From Phalacrocorax aristotelis (Eukaryota > Chordata > Aves > Suliformes > Phalacrocoracidae), in NCBI RefSeq assembly GCF_949628215.1, contig NC_134280.1, positions 47,270,621 to 47,334,620 of the forward strand: a stretch of 64,000 bases of DNA, read 5' to 3'. A program made the position numbers and the translations under genes. Under the pieces are notes generated by a model. It did no database searches and was not told the origin of the DNA. It saw nothing but the letters and a program-made list of their open reading frames with translations. Position 1 is the stretch's first letter, and the number at the start of each line of letters is the position of its first letter. Below are positions 9,216 through 22,202 of the stretch, piece by piece.

Positions 9216-12200
9216 GTGCTATGTAGAAATATTGTCATAAAATAAGATGTCAAGTATCAGAAAATTGTCATAGGACACTGCACACGTTGCTGAGAAGTCT
9301 GTTTCACACAGTAGTCCTTTCCCAATAGCCACCTATTTAATTAAATTTCTTAATTATCACAAGTCCCAATTCTTCCGGTTCACCTAATCTTCTTAGTTTT
9401 GTAATTGTACTAGGCAACTATGTTCCACTAGAGGTCTGAACACCTTTATGATACTTGGATTAATATGTGATTGGTTTGGATGCTTGACATGCAGACTCAT
9501 TGTCCTTCCTTTGTTCCTTGCCATAAACATTCCACTTCTTCCTATATTTTTAGGGTTAGTCACAATTTCTGTCTCTCTATGGGTTTCTGTTACTGTCTGC
9601 CCTCAGTCATGAGGAGGCTTGTAATTTGGTAAGCAAAATATTTTTAAATTTTTCTCAGCTATATTATGTTGCCATGAAACACCATCCTGCGGTCAAAGAA
9701 GGCAGACCCTTTCTGAACCCTTCTCTGGACAAGCGCACGTTGTCTTCAGGACACATCTGCTTTCACCTAAGCCCTGTACCTTTTCCTGAGAGGTCTGTAA
9801 ACCCAAAAGCTGATGGCGTCACCCCTTACACCACTGCTGTTTCCTTTATAGGCACCTTTTATCTTCTTAGAGAAGTCCCTGGAAATATCAGTACCTGCAT
9901 GGCTTTTTTATATATATATTTATCAGATGAATTCAGTAGCTTTAGAGGAAATTTTCAAATACAGGCTCCTAAATGGCAGAATATCTCCCAAAGCTTTGTG
10001 TGGGTTATATTACGAACGTTTCAAACTGGAGTTTTAAGAGTTGAAGTAGCTTAATTTCATAAGGACTTGGAAAGCAAATTTCAATCTGATTACTTTTCCA
10101 CCCCAGATTTCTATATGGATCCATATTGACTATGGATACCTGCCAAGCTAGCATTTGCTTAGGTCATCCCATCAATAAACAGTGTCCTTCCAGGAAACCA
10201 CTTTAATTCAATTTATGTGGCAAGTCAAGCTAGGTCAGAATTGAAATTCAGTAGATATTTGTATTGCAGAGACATTTGTTAATTACATACAGTTTTACAT
10301 AAGGGGACCCCTTCAGAGAAAGGCTTTAAAAGGAGAAACAAAAGCATCCAGTTGTAATCAAGCCATCAACACGTATTCTGTGAAGGTAGAGGTAATTACC
10401 AGTACATGTGTCTGATATTCCATATGAAATAAAAAAAAATTAACGGGGAGGTGTGGGGGCAGAAGCGGTCTAGTGAATGGTATTTAAGTGGAGCTTCATT
10501 GATGAACATAAACCCCAAATAGCAAAGGTAATTGAAGAAAACACTCATACCTTCAGTGAGATAGGGTCAGGATAAAACTCTCCGTATGATTACATGCAGT
10601 AAATTTTGACAAAATAAAAGAATTTAATGCAAGCCACTTAGCAGTACTTGAGAGACCATCTGTACATTACTTCAACTCTTCATATTTAATATATGAAAAA
10701 TAGGCAGGCCACAGCGTTGTACTTATTCACAACTAAAATTGTGAACAAGGGAAATTTTAATAACAAACAACTGACATGACATTTTAAAGTCTGCCAAATT
10801 TAAACAAAAAGATAACTCAATAGAGAAGAAAATCATGTACATCATGTACCTTTGTTAATTGACAGTGTAAGTAGAATCGTGATGCTCTCTACCAAGGATC
10901 ACCTAAATTGTTGAAGGCGTGAATGATTAAATGAGTTTTCTATGTTCCAACATTAGGTGAAGCAGGAAATATAAAGAATTTTGATGTCTGAATTATTGAT
11001 TTTTGCAAGAAATATTTAAATAGTTAAAGGTATTTTGCTTTGTGTTTTACCTCATGCAATGTTGTGCTGGTTTCTCATGAGCTTTCTGTTGCATTAAAAA
11101 TGGTTCTATCCCCAAAATATTGTTGGCTTAAAAGGCAAACATCAAATAAGAATCTGAAGGTGATATCGCTTTTCTGTGTACCTGTTATATGCACTAATAT
11201 CCAGATTAGGTGTTCTTTTGTGAGAACATAAACCACTTAGAGCTGAGTTCAGAGAAGAGTTTCAAGAACGGCCTGTAATCTGGGAACCATTACCAGTGAA
11301 AGACATCAGAAATTCAGTCTGCTGAATTTGTCAAAGTGGTGATTAAGAGGTGGTCTCATAATAATTTTCAAGTATGTTTTAAGGAAGAGATTGTACATAG
11401 ATTGTTCTTTATCAAAAAGTTGCAAATGTGGCCTCACAATTTACATATGAGCAAACCGAGGCTAGAAATAAGAAATATATCCCAGCATAGTAGAGTTTCT
11501 TCTTTCTTTACTAGTGGTGTACACCTGAAGCTCTCAAGAGTTCTCATGGGAGAAAAACCCACTGATTCCAGTCTTCCAGCTATGGTAATTAATATATTTT
11601 GAGCATATCAGTAACCTAACTGAGTGTAAAGTAGCACTTTCAAGAACACTGAGAACTGTCTCTAATCCTTTTCAGCAACTGATTGTTAGCCTGGCTGTTT
11701 CCATGCATCTCCAGTTGAAGATGCAACTCTCTGAAACACAGAGCATTTAATCAGTAACAGACTTTTGCTAAAATGGAATTGGAGTCGTTGGTAATACTGT
11801 GAGATTTATAGCCCATAACAGCAGGCAGGTGCTCAGACAGTTTTATTGATGTATTATAATGATGTGAAGTGAAAAAACCTCAGTGGGAGAGCAGGGACCT
11901 GCTTATTCTGTTTACTGTAATGCAGTCTCTTAAGGCAAATACCGCATTTCTGAATTTGTGTGGCTTTATTGACAGAGTTGCTACCTGAATGAGGTCTGAA
12001 TTGCAGCCACCAAACTGATTTGTTTTGTTAGATTCTGAAACTCCAGTCTCCTTTAACAAATAGAACAGAAAGTAAGATGGGGAGGTGCTGGCAATATTGT
12101 ACTGCTCTCTTCAGCCATTACTGCTGGGAGGAGATGAAAAAAGACAATATCTAGGTAGGTCACTGGTTTGTCTTGGTCACACTTAGAAGCATGGTGCATA

Positions 12201-13833
12201 CAGCCGATACAAGATATGATTATGTTGTAATTTGTGAATCCTGCATGCTTCCATGCATTTTTTCCAGGAAAAAATAGTTGTTTATTATCATTACATGTCC
12301 ACCCTGCCAACGGAAGAACTGTCATCCAGATTACCCCAAAGTAACATGAACTGCAACAGAAGGGCCAAAGTAATTTCAGTAGCTAGAACAGAGGAGTACC
12401 TTTGTGTAGGCAGTTTAATGACTGATTAGGCAAGCTAGCATTCATTAAGTGTAGGGCAATAAAGGTTTTCCTCCTAGGATGTTTTTTTACGTTGTTTGCT
12501 CTATAGTAATAATGTGTGCTGATGCCAATTTTTATTTTAATATATTATTGATTTTTTTCAGAATGGTATTTAATAAAAGCAGTTATAATCAATTTTAAGC
12601 ACATTTAAATAAATGTATTCTTAATTCAAAAACAGGATTTTTTTTTCTCACAGCATCTGATTCAAACAAGCTGTCACATTTTTTTTGGTCTTGAATGAGA
12701 AACAGTTGAGATGATCTATGGAGTAATCAGTGTGGTTTCTGGGCTATTATAATACTCTGTCCCATGTTTCTGCATTTAAATTCTAACAGCTCCTTCATAT
12801 GTAGGCCCATTTTATCACTGAAATCTTACTTAACTATCGCTAGGAGTTTGCAGCTGTATAGTGCAATGGACACAGTTTCAAACATGAAAAGAGACTTGGA
12901 CCTTGAAATATGTTCCTTTAATGTCATATAATATTTAGTAAGTCTGTGAAAGTAATGAGAATATTAACGTGGAACAAAGCTGTGCTTAGGGCTCAGGTTC
13001 ATGGAATTTATGGAATAACATCATCCTGAAACTTGTGAGATTTCTGTACCTCTGCTGCATTATTATTTCCAAGTAGACATGTGTTCTTAGCTGCTAATTT
13101 GCAATGCAGATGAAAGAGTGCTTCAGCAGCAAGATTTCAGTCTTCTGCCAAAAGCTTAAATTTTCATTTAAAACAATGTTTATGAAGTGTTCAGAAGATA
13201 ATATCGCAGAACTCATTAAGAGAAGACTGCTGTGTAATGCACACCAAATTCTAATTATTACCAATAAGTACAAAGAAAAATAAATAAAAGTTTTCAAAAA
13301 TGTCTTGAATCAACTGAAGTAGGACTCATACAAAGTGGGAAGATTCCAACTTCTCAGAAATGAGATAGGTTTGAAGGAATTGTTAGAATCTACTAGAAGG
13401 GTTCTTGTGTATTATGTTATTATGAAAACAAAAGATTTTTTGTAAGAAAAGAAATCAGGTTGACTTGTAGCTGTCAGTTGAAGGGTGTGGTGCTTGCATT
13501 TAGAGAAAACTAACAGTTCTCTAAGTCTGAAATAGAATGGGATCTCACACATACTAAGCACGTGTAATGCCATTTTTACAGAACAAATTTTTAGAGCAGA
13601 ACTCACTCCTTAAAGAGATAAGAAAAATAACCTATAGGTAAAGAATCTTTCTCCAAAAAGGATCCTTCATCTCAGCTTAAGATCTGTCTACTTCTGATCA
13701 CAGAAAGGGACAATGAAAGCTCTCAGGCTGTTTCAGATAAGCTATTAAGGGGGTGGATCTTGTATAAGTTATATACATATATACACATATTAATACAACG
13801 TATGTAATTTAAAAATAGTTCCATATATATAAA
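9216..13833. other. unique AT-rich non-coding sequence
   Basis: No transposon or gene signature was recognised. A 142-codon open frame on the plus strand (9626-10054) has no recognisable domain and is about the length expected by chance in a window of this size and composition. The region about 11680-12060 is non-repetitive with TAAT/TTTAT motifs and resembles a conserved element, but this is impression only. It is possible that 9240-9620 continues the old CR1 beyond recognition. Confidence 0.5.
13768..13792. repeat. AT-rich (TA/CA) microsatellite-like tract
   Basis: Alternating TATACATATATACACATAT-type sequence, imperfect. A short interrupted dinucleotide tract with no other feature. Confidence 0.6.
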
Positions 13834-14220
13834 GCATTATAGGGTAGTTGAGGTTGGAAGGGACCTGTGGAGGTCAAGCCTCCTGCTCAAAGCAGGACAG
13901 TTATGGCGTTGGACTAGGTTGCTCATGGCTTTACCCATCTGAATCTTGAAAACCTCCAACACTAAGACTGCCATTTCTGTGGGCAACCTGATCTGATGCT
14001 TGATTGTTCTCATGGTGGATGAATCAGAACCTCGCTTGTTTCAACTTATGTCTGTTGTTTCTTGTCTTTGTTCCTTGCACCACTGGGAAGGTATCCTCCT
14101 GTAGGAACTGCCCCTGCTGCCCCCCAGTCCCAGCTCTCTCAGTTTCTCCTCACAGGGCAAGTGACCCCAACTGTGACCGTCTTGGTGGCCCTTTACTGGA
14201 CTCACTCCAGTTTATTCTTG
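13834..14220 (-). mobile_element. CR1 LINE 3' fragment, minus strand
   Basis: On the plus strand it starts at a degenerate terminal unit (GCATTATAGGGTAGTT), followed by GAGGTTGGAAGGGACCTGTG (13851-13870), CTGCTCAAAGCAGGAC, TTGGACTAGGTTGCTCATGG, TTGAAAACCTCCAACACT, TGTGGGCAACCTGATCTGAT, a TTTGTTCCTTGCACCACTGG block and, at 14129-14218, CAGTCCCAGCTCTCTCAG, GGTGGCCCTTTACTGGAC and TCACTCCAG. This is colinear with the antisense CR1 3' end, with internal deletions. Short plus-strand open frames at 14004-14300 lie within it and carry no protein meaning. Confidence 0.9.
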
Positions 14221-17200
14221 CCTTTTTTTTTTTGTTTTGGGAAAGAAAAGAATGTGTTGTTTTCAGTAACGAAAAACTAACAAATCCTGCTTTCATGTAA
14301 AAGTCATAAGTATATTTGGAGATATTTTGACTCAGACCCCGGTTCTGTGGGGACACACTGCTTCTCACTAAAGTCATAAGACTTCCTGGGGGAAAAACAG
14401 ACTTGGCAGATTGCCTCTTCTCTTCAAATTTCATGGGAGATCTCAGAATGGAATGTAAAATTGGACAACACAGAAAAGACCTCACCCTCCTCTCTACTGG
14501 AAATCCTACCATATGGTACAAATTTTTAATGTGGTTTTTTTTTTTCCTTAGGGTAAAGAAATTTTCCTTTAGAGGTTATTTGGACCACAATTTTTATTTA
14601 CTCAAGACTGCAGAAACACGTCCTACTGTGATCCAATCAGCTACTGTGGTTTGCCCTGTAAAATCTTAAAATCTACTTAGTTTCAAGCAAATTTATTTTG
14701 CTATGATTGCAGCCCTTTTTTTCATCTTCTTTATGGAAGTTGTAGACACGTAGGAGAGGAAGCTTGGTTGTCCAGTCCGAAAGCTTAAAGCCTGCCAACT
14801 CTAGGATACGACAAAAGAAAGCAAAAAGGATATCTTTGTTACCATAGCAACAATAAAACTCTTCCCCCAATCCCATTGAAAGACACCAACTCTGTCCTCT
14901 TCTTCTATACCATGAAGTAATTAGATCTGAAGCATTAGGTGTGGAATTTTCTACACAGAACTGAAAAGCACTTTTGCTTATGAAACTGAGACCTCCACCC
15001 CCAAGAAATCTGTGTGTTCATGCAAGGATATCACAAAACACTTTTTAGTTTGCACTGGAACGTTCCTGAAATGTAATTTAATTGGCAATGTTTTATACAG
15101 AAAAATACGACAAAAATCCTTACTGTGTGTTGTATTCTGCTGTATTTTTGTTCTGTACCAGAAAGCATAATATTGGGAGGGAGAAGTTTTTGGAAAACTG
15201 AACAAAAGTCAATGCTGATACAGTGCTGGGACTAGAAAATGGACTGATTTAGTTTCCTGCTGAAGAAAGTCCATTGAAGTATTAGTCACTTTGACATCAT
15301 CATCATTCTCATTATTTATTTTCATTGATTATTTTACAGTCATTGCTTTTAAAGAAGCCACTTTTATTTTATATATCTTTAAATTATCAATCTTTTTGGA
15401 AGGGAGGGACATTTTAAGTAGTAACCATTTTGGAAATTTAACTTGATCTACTACTTGATACTACTAAAACTTCATGTACATCTTTAGAGCTGTCTCTGGT
15501 GACTGATTATGTTTCTAATGTCATTCTGAGTAGCAATTCAAGAGAACTGTGGTTCAAAAAAGAAAAAGGGCAAAACTTTGATCTCTGTAAATCAAAAAGA
15601 GTTAAATTAATGCTTGTACATACATATACTGAGATATCTGTCCCTAAGCCATCAAAGGCCTTCTATGGTAAAATAAACAACTTTACAAAAATATTTTTTA
15701 ATTTAATCACTACAGATATCATAAAACACATGTATATTCTGCTTACTGACTAACATGATACTTTATACCTCTACACAAATATAAATGTATTACGCTAGAT
15801 TTTTAATAAAGCATGTATATCTGTATTTATGAGTAGACCATTTGATACTCATTAAAAACTATAATCTCTGTAACTATCGCAAATGTTAAAATAGTTGACA
15901 TTTTTTTTGTGTATAAAATTATCAATATATGTAGCATTTTGGAAAAAGTTGATTTGATATTGCCTCCTCATACCTTTGAGGCATAAATGAATCCCACATT
16001 CTATTGTTCGGTTGGGGTTTTTTTTGTTTGGTTGTTGGTTTTTTTTCCTCTTTCTTCTTGTATAAATGTAGTGTCCTAAGTGTGAAAGTTCTTACTAGCC
16101 TTACATATACCTAGCCAGCATCTAGATATCTGGCTGTATTCTTTTGCCATTAGATATTATCACTACTAGTCATCATCAATGAAATCACAGATTTGAAGCT
16201 AGGATGCCCAACTGAAATCAAACTTTATTTTACCTATGTAATACTGTCTTGGTTACGGACTCTAAAGGTGAAAAGAGGTGTTGGGTTTTCCTGCTTCAAG
16301 TACATTTGAGCGGGAACTGTTCTGTGCTTATGTGTAAAAGTCTCTAGCAAGTTTAAAACTCCAAGTACTTGAATCTTAAATTTCAGTGAATTTTGTATCA
16401 ATACTTAAAGGACTCTGTTCTTAATTCCACACCGAGTCAGATGTCTGTCCACAGTAATTGGGGCTACTGGTCTTCAGTCAGAAACATTTCCCTGTGCTGT
16501 ATTCATGTGTAAGCTAGATCTTCATAAAATGGTTTATAAATCTGCCATATCTGCCTTAATATACCTTATAAATCACTCAGATTATCACATTTGCTAGCTG
16601 AAGTTTCCTATAAGCGCTGTGACTACTCTGGCATCCAAGAAATTTTCTTTTTCTGCTTTTCTAGACATAAAGCAGAATTTGAAAATTCTATCTTCTGAAA
16701 TCTTATCTCCATGGATGGACACTTAAGGTATCTGAACATAAATAGCGATTGAGTATTCACTCTTGTTATACTTACATGTAAATCAGGAAAACACTGAGTT
16801 TACTGCCCTTATAAGATTCTCTGAGCAGATGGTGGGGCATGGCATGCATTCTTGAAGGCTGTATGTCAGCAATAATTCTAGACATACAATGTTAAAATAA
16901 TGAACCATACAACTAGCGATAAAAATGGAGAATTTATTTTATGGCAACATGTAATTAAAAACAAAAAAAAAAGGTTTCAGAAGTAACGGCTGAAAGTTGT
17001 TTGCATATAATAGCTGTGTAGACTTGTTTCTCACCAGAAACTGCCTTGTTTCGTTCTGCTTAGTATAACATCACACCTGTCAGCTGTGTAGAAAATTGCT
17101 GCTTAGGCCCACCAAAAAATCTCCTGCTGTAGGCATTGGCTTAATATGTGATAAATTCTGTTGCACGGAGGCAAATTCTGAAGAGTTTTGTGATGCATCT

Positions 17201-18029
17201 TGCAAATATAACCAGGTGTTTGCACCCCTATTCAGAAAGAAGACTCAATCTTTCCATTAATATTTTGGACTGGTTGTTTAAAATTGCGGCATTCATTTTT
17301 TCATTCATAGTGATCTTGGACAAATGTCTCCAACTGATATTTTCTTTATTCATTCTATACAAGCACCTTAGCATAGTAACTGTCATATATGTAGTATCGT
17401 GTATTACGTACTTTGGTGGGATTCTGTAGGATGCTGATACCACACAAGCAACACCTTTACAAAGGGACTGGGTGGTCCGCTGAGACAGTGAGTAAATGTG
17501 GTGCTCAGTGGGACTTGGGCTGCAGTGGCAGCTTGAGCTAACAAACAGCTGTGTGGGAGCATAACTAGACTCTGCTGAGGGGGGAGATCAAACATGTGCT
17601 AGCTCTGCACAAACTCCCCTCTCCTGTCTGACATGATGTTTTTAGTTTAGGAAGAGGAGAAGTGGAAAATCGCTCAGTAAATCTGTATTCTTGTTGCAAT
17701 GGTTCCTCTCTTTCGCCCTAGGTTTTTCTAAAAAATCCTTAATAAATAATAAATTTGCTTTAATTTCATTTTCGGAATTGCCTTAGTATTTGCGATCTTG
17801 CAATGTAAAGGTGGAGGCATTTTCAACTTTGTTGCAAACATAGTTTCAGTTATATTTCATGTGAGTTGTGTTTATTGATATCAAAGTGGACAGTGATGTT
17901 TTGGGAACTTTATATGGCTTCCTACTGCCATTGAATGCAATATGGATTTCAGAACTCTAATGAGGTAACAGTATACAATTATTATACAGAAATTTATCTG
18001 GCAAAGCTTTAGGGCAGATATGCTTATGT

Positions 18030-18067
18030 TATGTATACATATATTCATATATATGTATATATATGTG
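18030..18067. repeat. imperfect (AT)n/(ATGT)n microsatellite
   Basis: Alternating ATGTATACATATATTCATAT-type sequence followed by ATATATGTATATATATGTGG. It is self-complementary in part and likely to be length-variable. Confidence 0.75.
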
Positions 18068-18160
18068 GTTTTGTTGTAATTTCTTTCATAATTTAAATAA
18101 GAAATAAGTTCTTAAATTATGTATTGACCCTTTATTACAGTGCTATTATAGTTTCTTTTT

Positions 18161-18183
18161 GGGGGTGGGGGGTGGGGTGGGTG
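18161..18183 (+). other. canonical G-quadruplex motif with single-T loops
   Basis: Four or more G-runs (5, 6, 4 and 3 G) are separated by single T residues: GGGGGTGGGGGGTGGGGTGG continues with one more G and then TG. This satisfies the G3+N1-7 rule with the shortest possible loops, the class known to form the most stable parallel quadruplexes. It stands alone in otherwise AT-rich sequence and follows a CTTTTT run. No gene or promoter is recognisable beside it. Confidence 0.9.
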
Positions 18184-19255
18184 TTGTTACTTACTTTTAC
18201 GTAGGCAGTAAAACATCCTAAGTCCAATTTTCACTTGCCGGTTTTTCTGTTGGGATCACTCTGTTAACTTAAAAATAATAAGACTTGAGTAAGATGCCAT
18301 TCAGTATGCCTTGTATTTCATACAAATGTCTTGTTCTAGATGTCACGATCTAGTTCAATGGTGTTGTTTTGATGTATAGTCTTTCAATAACTTGTAATAT
18401 AGGAAGGAAAGTCAAGGTAAACCACAGAAGACTAAATAAGAACACCACAAAAAATCACGGTTGTTTGCAGATATGATTAATACTAGATTTTTGCTGAATT
18501 TTTGCCTCTTTCTTACTATATTTGTTAATATTTTTTAATAATGAACTTACTTTATCATATTGCAACTATCAAAACTCAGTAAAGATGTAATGCTGAAAGG
18601 AAGCAGAATGTGTTTAGTCTTAAACTGGATAGATTAATATATTGTATTACATTGGAAGATGAACGATTGCAAGTTAAAGACTTGAGTCTCAGATTCCATA
18701 AGTTTGGTGAATCGTAATCAGTGATCTCATTGACCTTCTCTGTCTGTCCTTTTAGAGTTACTATGACACTCTGATCATTGCTTTTATTTTTTATTCCTTT
18801 CATCTTTTTCATAAAAATTTTTTTATGTTGCCAATTCTTCATGCTATAGGCAAGTTCACATCTCTGGAAAATGTAAACTTTAGTCAGTCAACTAGTACAC
18901 ATAAAAAATACATTTGTAGTGGAATGGGTAGACACAAAAATATCCTCAATTGTCTTTGCCATTTCTTCTAGTCACCTTTTGTTTTCCACTGAAGAACATA
19001 GGAACATAAAACCTAAATTAGCTTAAAATAAACATACAGTGGCTTCAGGATGTAACTTGATTTTCTCTTTGGTTTTAACCACTAACTGCTCATCTGTATG
19101 AGGAATACTGAGAAACATATAATGATGGGTATTTTTGCATGAACTCTAAAAGAAGAAAAATTATTTAATTGAGATGAGTGATAAATGGCCAAGGACTTAC
19201 ACCTTTCACTGTCAGACTCGCTTGTTTGATAGCTGCATATAATTCTGGTGTGTCC

Positions 19256-19287
19256 AATCTCTTGAATCTCTTAGATCTCTTGGATCT
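19256..19287. repeat. short tandem repeat, about 10-bp unit, three copies
   Basis: Three near-identical units of the form ATCTCTTGGA (first AATCTCTTG, then AATCTCTTAG, then ATCTCTTGG followed by ATCTT) lie head to tail. A minor local expansion. Confidence 0.65.
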
Positions 19288-20173
19288 TCAATTTATTCAA
19301 ATAGGTGTGAGTTTTTAATTTTACGTTTACTTAAATAAGTGAAGGGTACTTATTTTTCCCCCATGTTTGTCATTTTGATATTACAGACAGTACTGCTTTT
19401 TCATTAATTTGATCCCTTAGGCTCTTGTCATGCTTGTTGAGTTTCTTGCCTGTTGATGCTATGTGTTTCAGGTTTGCTACAATATATTTTGGAATATGCT
19501 GTGGTAAAGGGGTGCATCTTTTTAGATTAAATGCTTTTAGCTGCAGTGATCTCAGGGACCAAGGTTGATGGACCAGTCCTTACAGATGGTTACTTCCAGC
19601 CACTTGCTTCAATACTTCCAGCATGTCTGATGTTAGTCTTAGCAAAAAGTGTTTTGAGTTCAGCAGGCTGCTGCATCATTTTATATAGTCTTCAGCAGAA
19701 GGATTTAATTTCATTCCTGTCTTGCACATAATTAATGTATTACAAAAAGCTTTATAGACAGTCAAGCTGAGGTATTATGAATTGAGCAACCTGTGAAGGA
19801 AGATCTTGTTCTGTGGGATTGTTTTTGGTTTTGTTGTTGGTTTTTTTGCCTTCCCTAGATCAAACTTCTCTCTTTATTCATAGACTCCCTTGACACAGCA
19901 ATTTCCTATTGGAATGTAAGTGACATTCAAATAAAATTGAGTGAATTTTTTTCAATTTTGGTTGAAAGAGAGTTTTCTAAGTGTCAAAATGGAGTTTCTG
20001 ATAATTGTTACAATTTTGTATTTATTTTTCTTTTTACCCCTTTTAAATTTCATAGTGTGCTTACATGACTTCAGAATCTTTTGTATTAAAAAACACTGAA
20101 GTTCCTAATTCTCTTGGGCGATTAAAAATTTTTTTTTTTTCCTTGTGTTCTCTTTAAGTTTAGAGGACAGAGA

Positions 20174-20191
20174 TTCACTGTGCACAGTGAA
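20174..20191. repeat. 18-bp perfect palindrome
   Basis: TTCACTGTGCACAGTGAA is exactly its own reverse complement, centred on TGCA. It could be a symmetric protein-binding dyad or simply chance. No adjacent gene gives it a role. Confidence 0.75.
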
Positions 20192-20393
20192 GACATAGTA
20201 GAGTCAAGAATAAAGCTTTTTGAAATCTCAGGCTTGCATTTTAATTATTGTGCACTTTGACCTGCCACAGTATTTTAGTGTCTGTAGTTAAAAAACAAAA
20301 AGTCTTTAAACAGAATTTACTCGTAATTTTCTGGTACAGGTATTTAATTGCTAATGCTGAGGTTTTGCATGCTCTTTGGGTTCCATTTTTATT

Positions 20394-20417
20394 AGGTTGA
20401 CGTTGTGAGGTCAACCT
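20394..20417. repeat. stem-loop, 8-bp stem, 8-nt loop
   Basis: AGGTTGAC at 20394-20401 pairs perfectly with GTCAACCT at 20410-20417. The inner GGTCA/TGACC-like half sites resemble nuclear-receptor half sites, but the spacing and sequence are not a standard element. Confidence 0.55.
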
Positions 20418-22178
20418 CAAACCTACATGTTTTCATAGATCATTCTACTTTTTAAAATAGTTGTCTACACTCATTTAAGGAAATTGTCTGGCATTCCTAT
20501 GCTTGAGTGACACCCTCTGATAGACTTTACTTCCTCCTCTATACCTGTGGTAGTACTGACTTGGAATTATATAGTATGTTTGTGTTAGTGAAACAACTCA
20601 GCCTCTCTCAAAGCTGCACAGAAAAATGGCTGATAGAGGAAATAGAAATGTACATTTTTTCTTCCTGTAACTGTGGTGGTGTAATTATCTAGGAGGCAGG
20701 TAGGATGCATAGTGGAGCTGCTGAGCAGTTTGTATCAACTGAGCGAGAAAACAGTTCAGTGCTACAACTGTTGTGTTTTAATACATTTCCCTGTTTGCTG
20801 GAAAGCGACTGCGTTACTGAGTTCCAGAGACGCAGGATACACAGGGTGCTGTTTTCTTCAACTGCTTCTTTCTTGAACTACTTTTTCTCTCCTATTCAGA
20901 AACTGTCATGCATTTTGATTTCCAAAAAATCTCTTGCTTCTGCTCTGTAACTTATGAGCAATTCTTGCCTAACCTCTAAGGTTTTAAGAAAAAATATTAT
21001 TTATCTATGTTAGTTATAGGGGAATAAGTAGAAACTTTTCCTATACGTATTTGTTGTCTTGAATTGTATAGTTTGGACCTGTGCTGTGGAATGAAAACTA
21101 TGGGTTCAGACAGTACAGATTAGGTGTTTAATGTGTGTCCTGGAGGTGACATAATAATTCTTCAGCATATAACAAGCAGAACTACTTTCAGCAGCTATTG
21201 CTGCCTTTGTTGGATTGAGCTTCTTTTGCATTGTCTTTGACAAAATCCAGATTCCGGACAGATTACTTGGGAGTTTTTCCTCTTTTTTCATTTTAAGTTG
21301 TTGTTGTCAGCAGTGATCATCTGCTCTTCTTTGCTGACCCAACAGCAAGCTCTGGCCCTCAGCCAGATAATCCCCTCTGTGGCTCTCTGTATACCAGGAC
21401 TACTGTTTCTTTGTTATTCAAGACATCTTCAAAGCATCAAAATACACCAGCATCTTGGAAAGACTTCTGCTTCTTGTACTGTGGGATTTTTTTTTCCCCC
21501 TTTACACTCTCAGAGAAGTCATCATCTTTTTTCTGCTTGAAATCCTTTTTATGGATTTCCTTAAAGATACAGCATGTTCTGAAACTTTCTTAATAATATA
21601 TACTGTTCCCATAACACTGTGTTCATTCTGAATCACATGTATTTTGGGGGGATTCTATCAAAGTCTGACAAAATAGTTCTGACAGGAACTAAAATGGTAT
21701 AGTCAGAGCTATTTCTGCTCCAATTAATCTTTACATTAGAAGGTGTTTCACAGAGAGCTACACAAGTGAAAATTCATCTCTGTGGGAATTGTCAATTACC
21801 ATCACCACTGTAGCTGGCTAAGCAATGGTTACTAGGGCATATAAAGTTAAACTGAAAGAATCTTTTTCCTGACCTTCAAACAGACTAGTGTTACTTGTTT
21901 CCAGTGAAAACAGTTAATGTATTTTTATAGAAATAAATTAAAAAATGATAAATTTAGGCAGACTAAAGAAAAATCTTAGCAATGGTGAGAGTTATTAGAT
22001 TGCAGGGCACCGAAATTTTTCAGAACTTTGTATTTATCCTATCAGCGCACTGGTCAACAGTCAAGAAAATATATTCTTAGAGACAGCATTGACCAGAAAA
22101 ATAGTAGCACAGGAGCTGAATTAGTCTGTCGACCTTGTGTGTATATGTTCTAATCTTCTGTAATGAATTACTTGTTGC

Positions 22179-22202
22179 TGCACTGCTGAGGCCAGCAGTG
22201 CA
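22179..22202. repeat. stable stem-loop, 10-bp stem, 4-nt loop
   Basis: TGCACTGCTG at 22179-22188 is exactly complementary to CAGCAGTGCA at 22193-22202, with AGGC between them. The stem has six G-C pairs and pairing stops abruptly outside it, so it is too short for a microRNA precursor. It lies in two overlapping short minus-strand open frames (22121-22362) that match nothing recognisable. Confidence 0.7.

Noticed and set aside
9626..10054. 142-codon plus-strand open frame
   Set aside because: Its length is within chance expectation for this composition, its start is not an ATG, no domain is recognisable and the translation has no conserved-looking motif.
14004..14521. Plus- and minus-strand frames of 72-123 codons
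   Set aside because: They overlap the CR1 fragment at 13834-14220 and its T-rich flank, with no protein similarity recognised.
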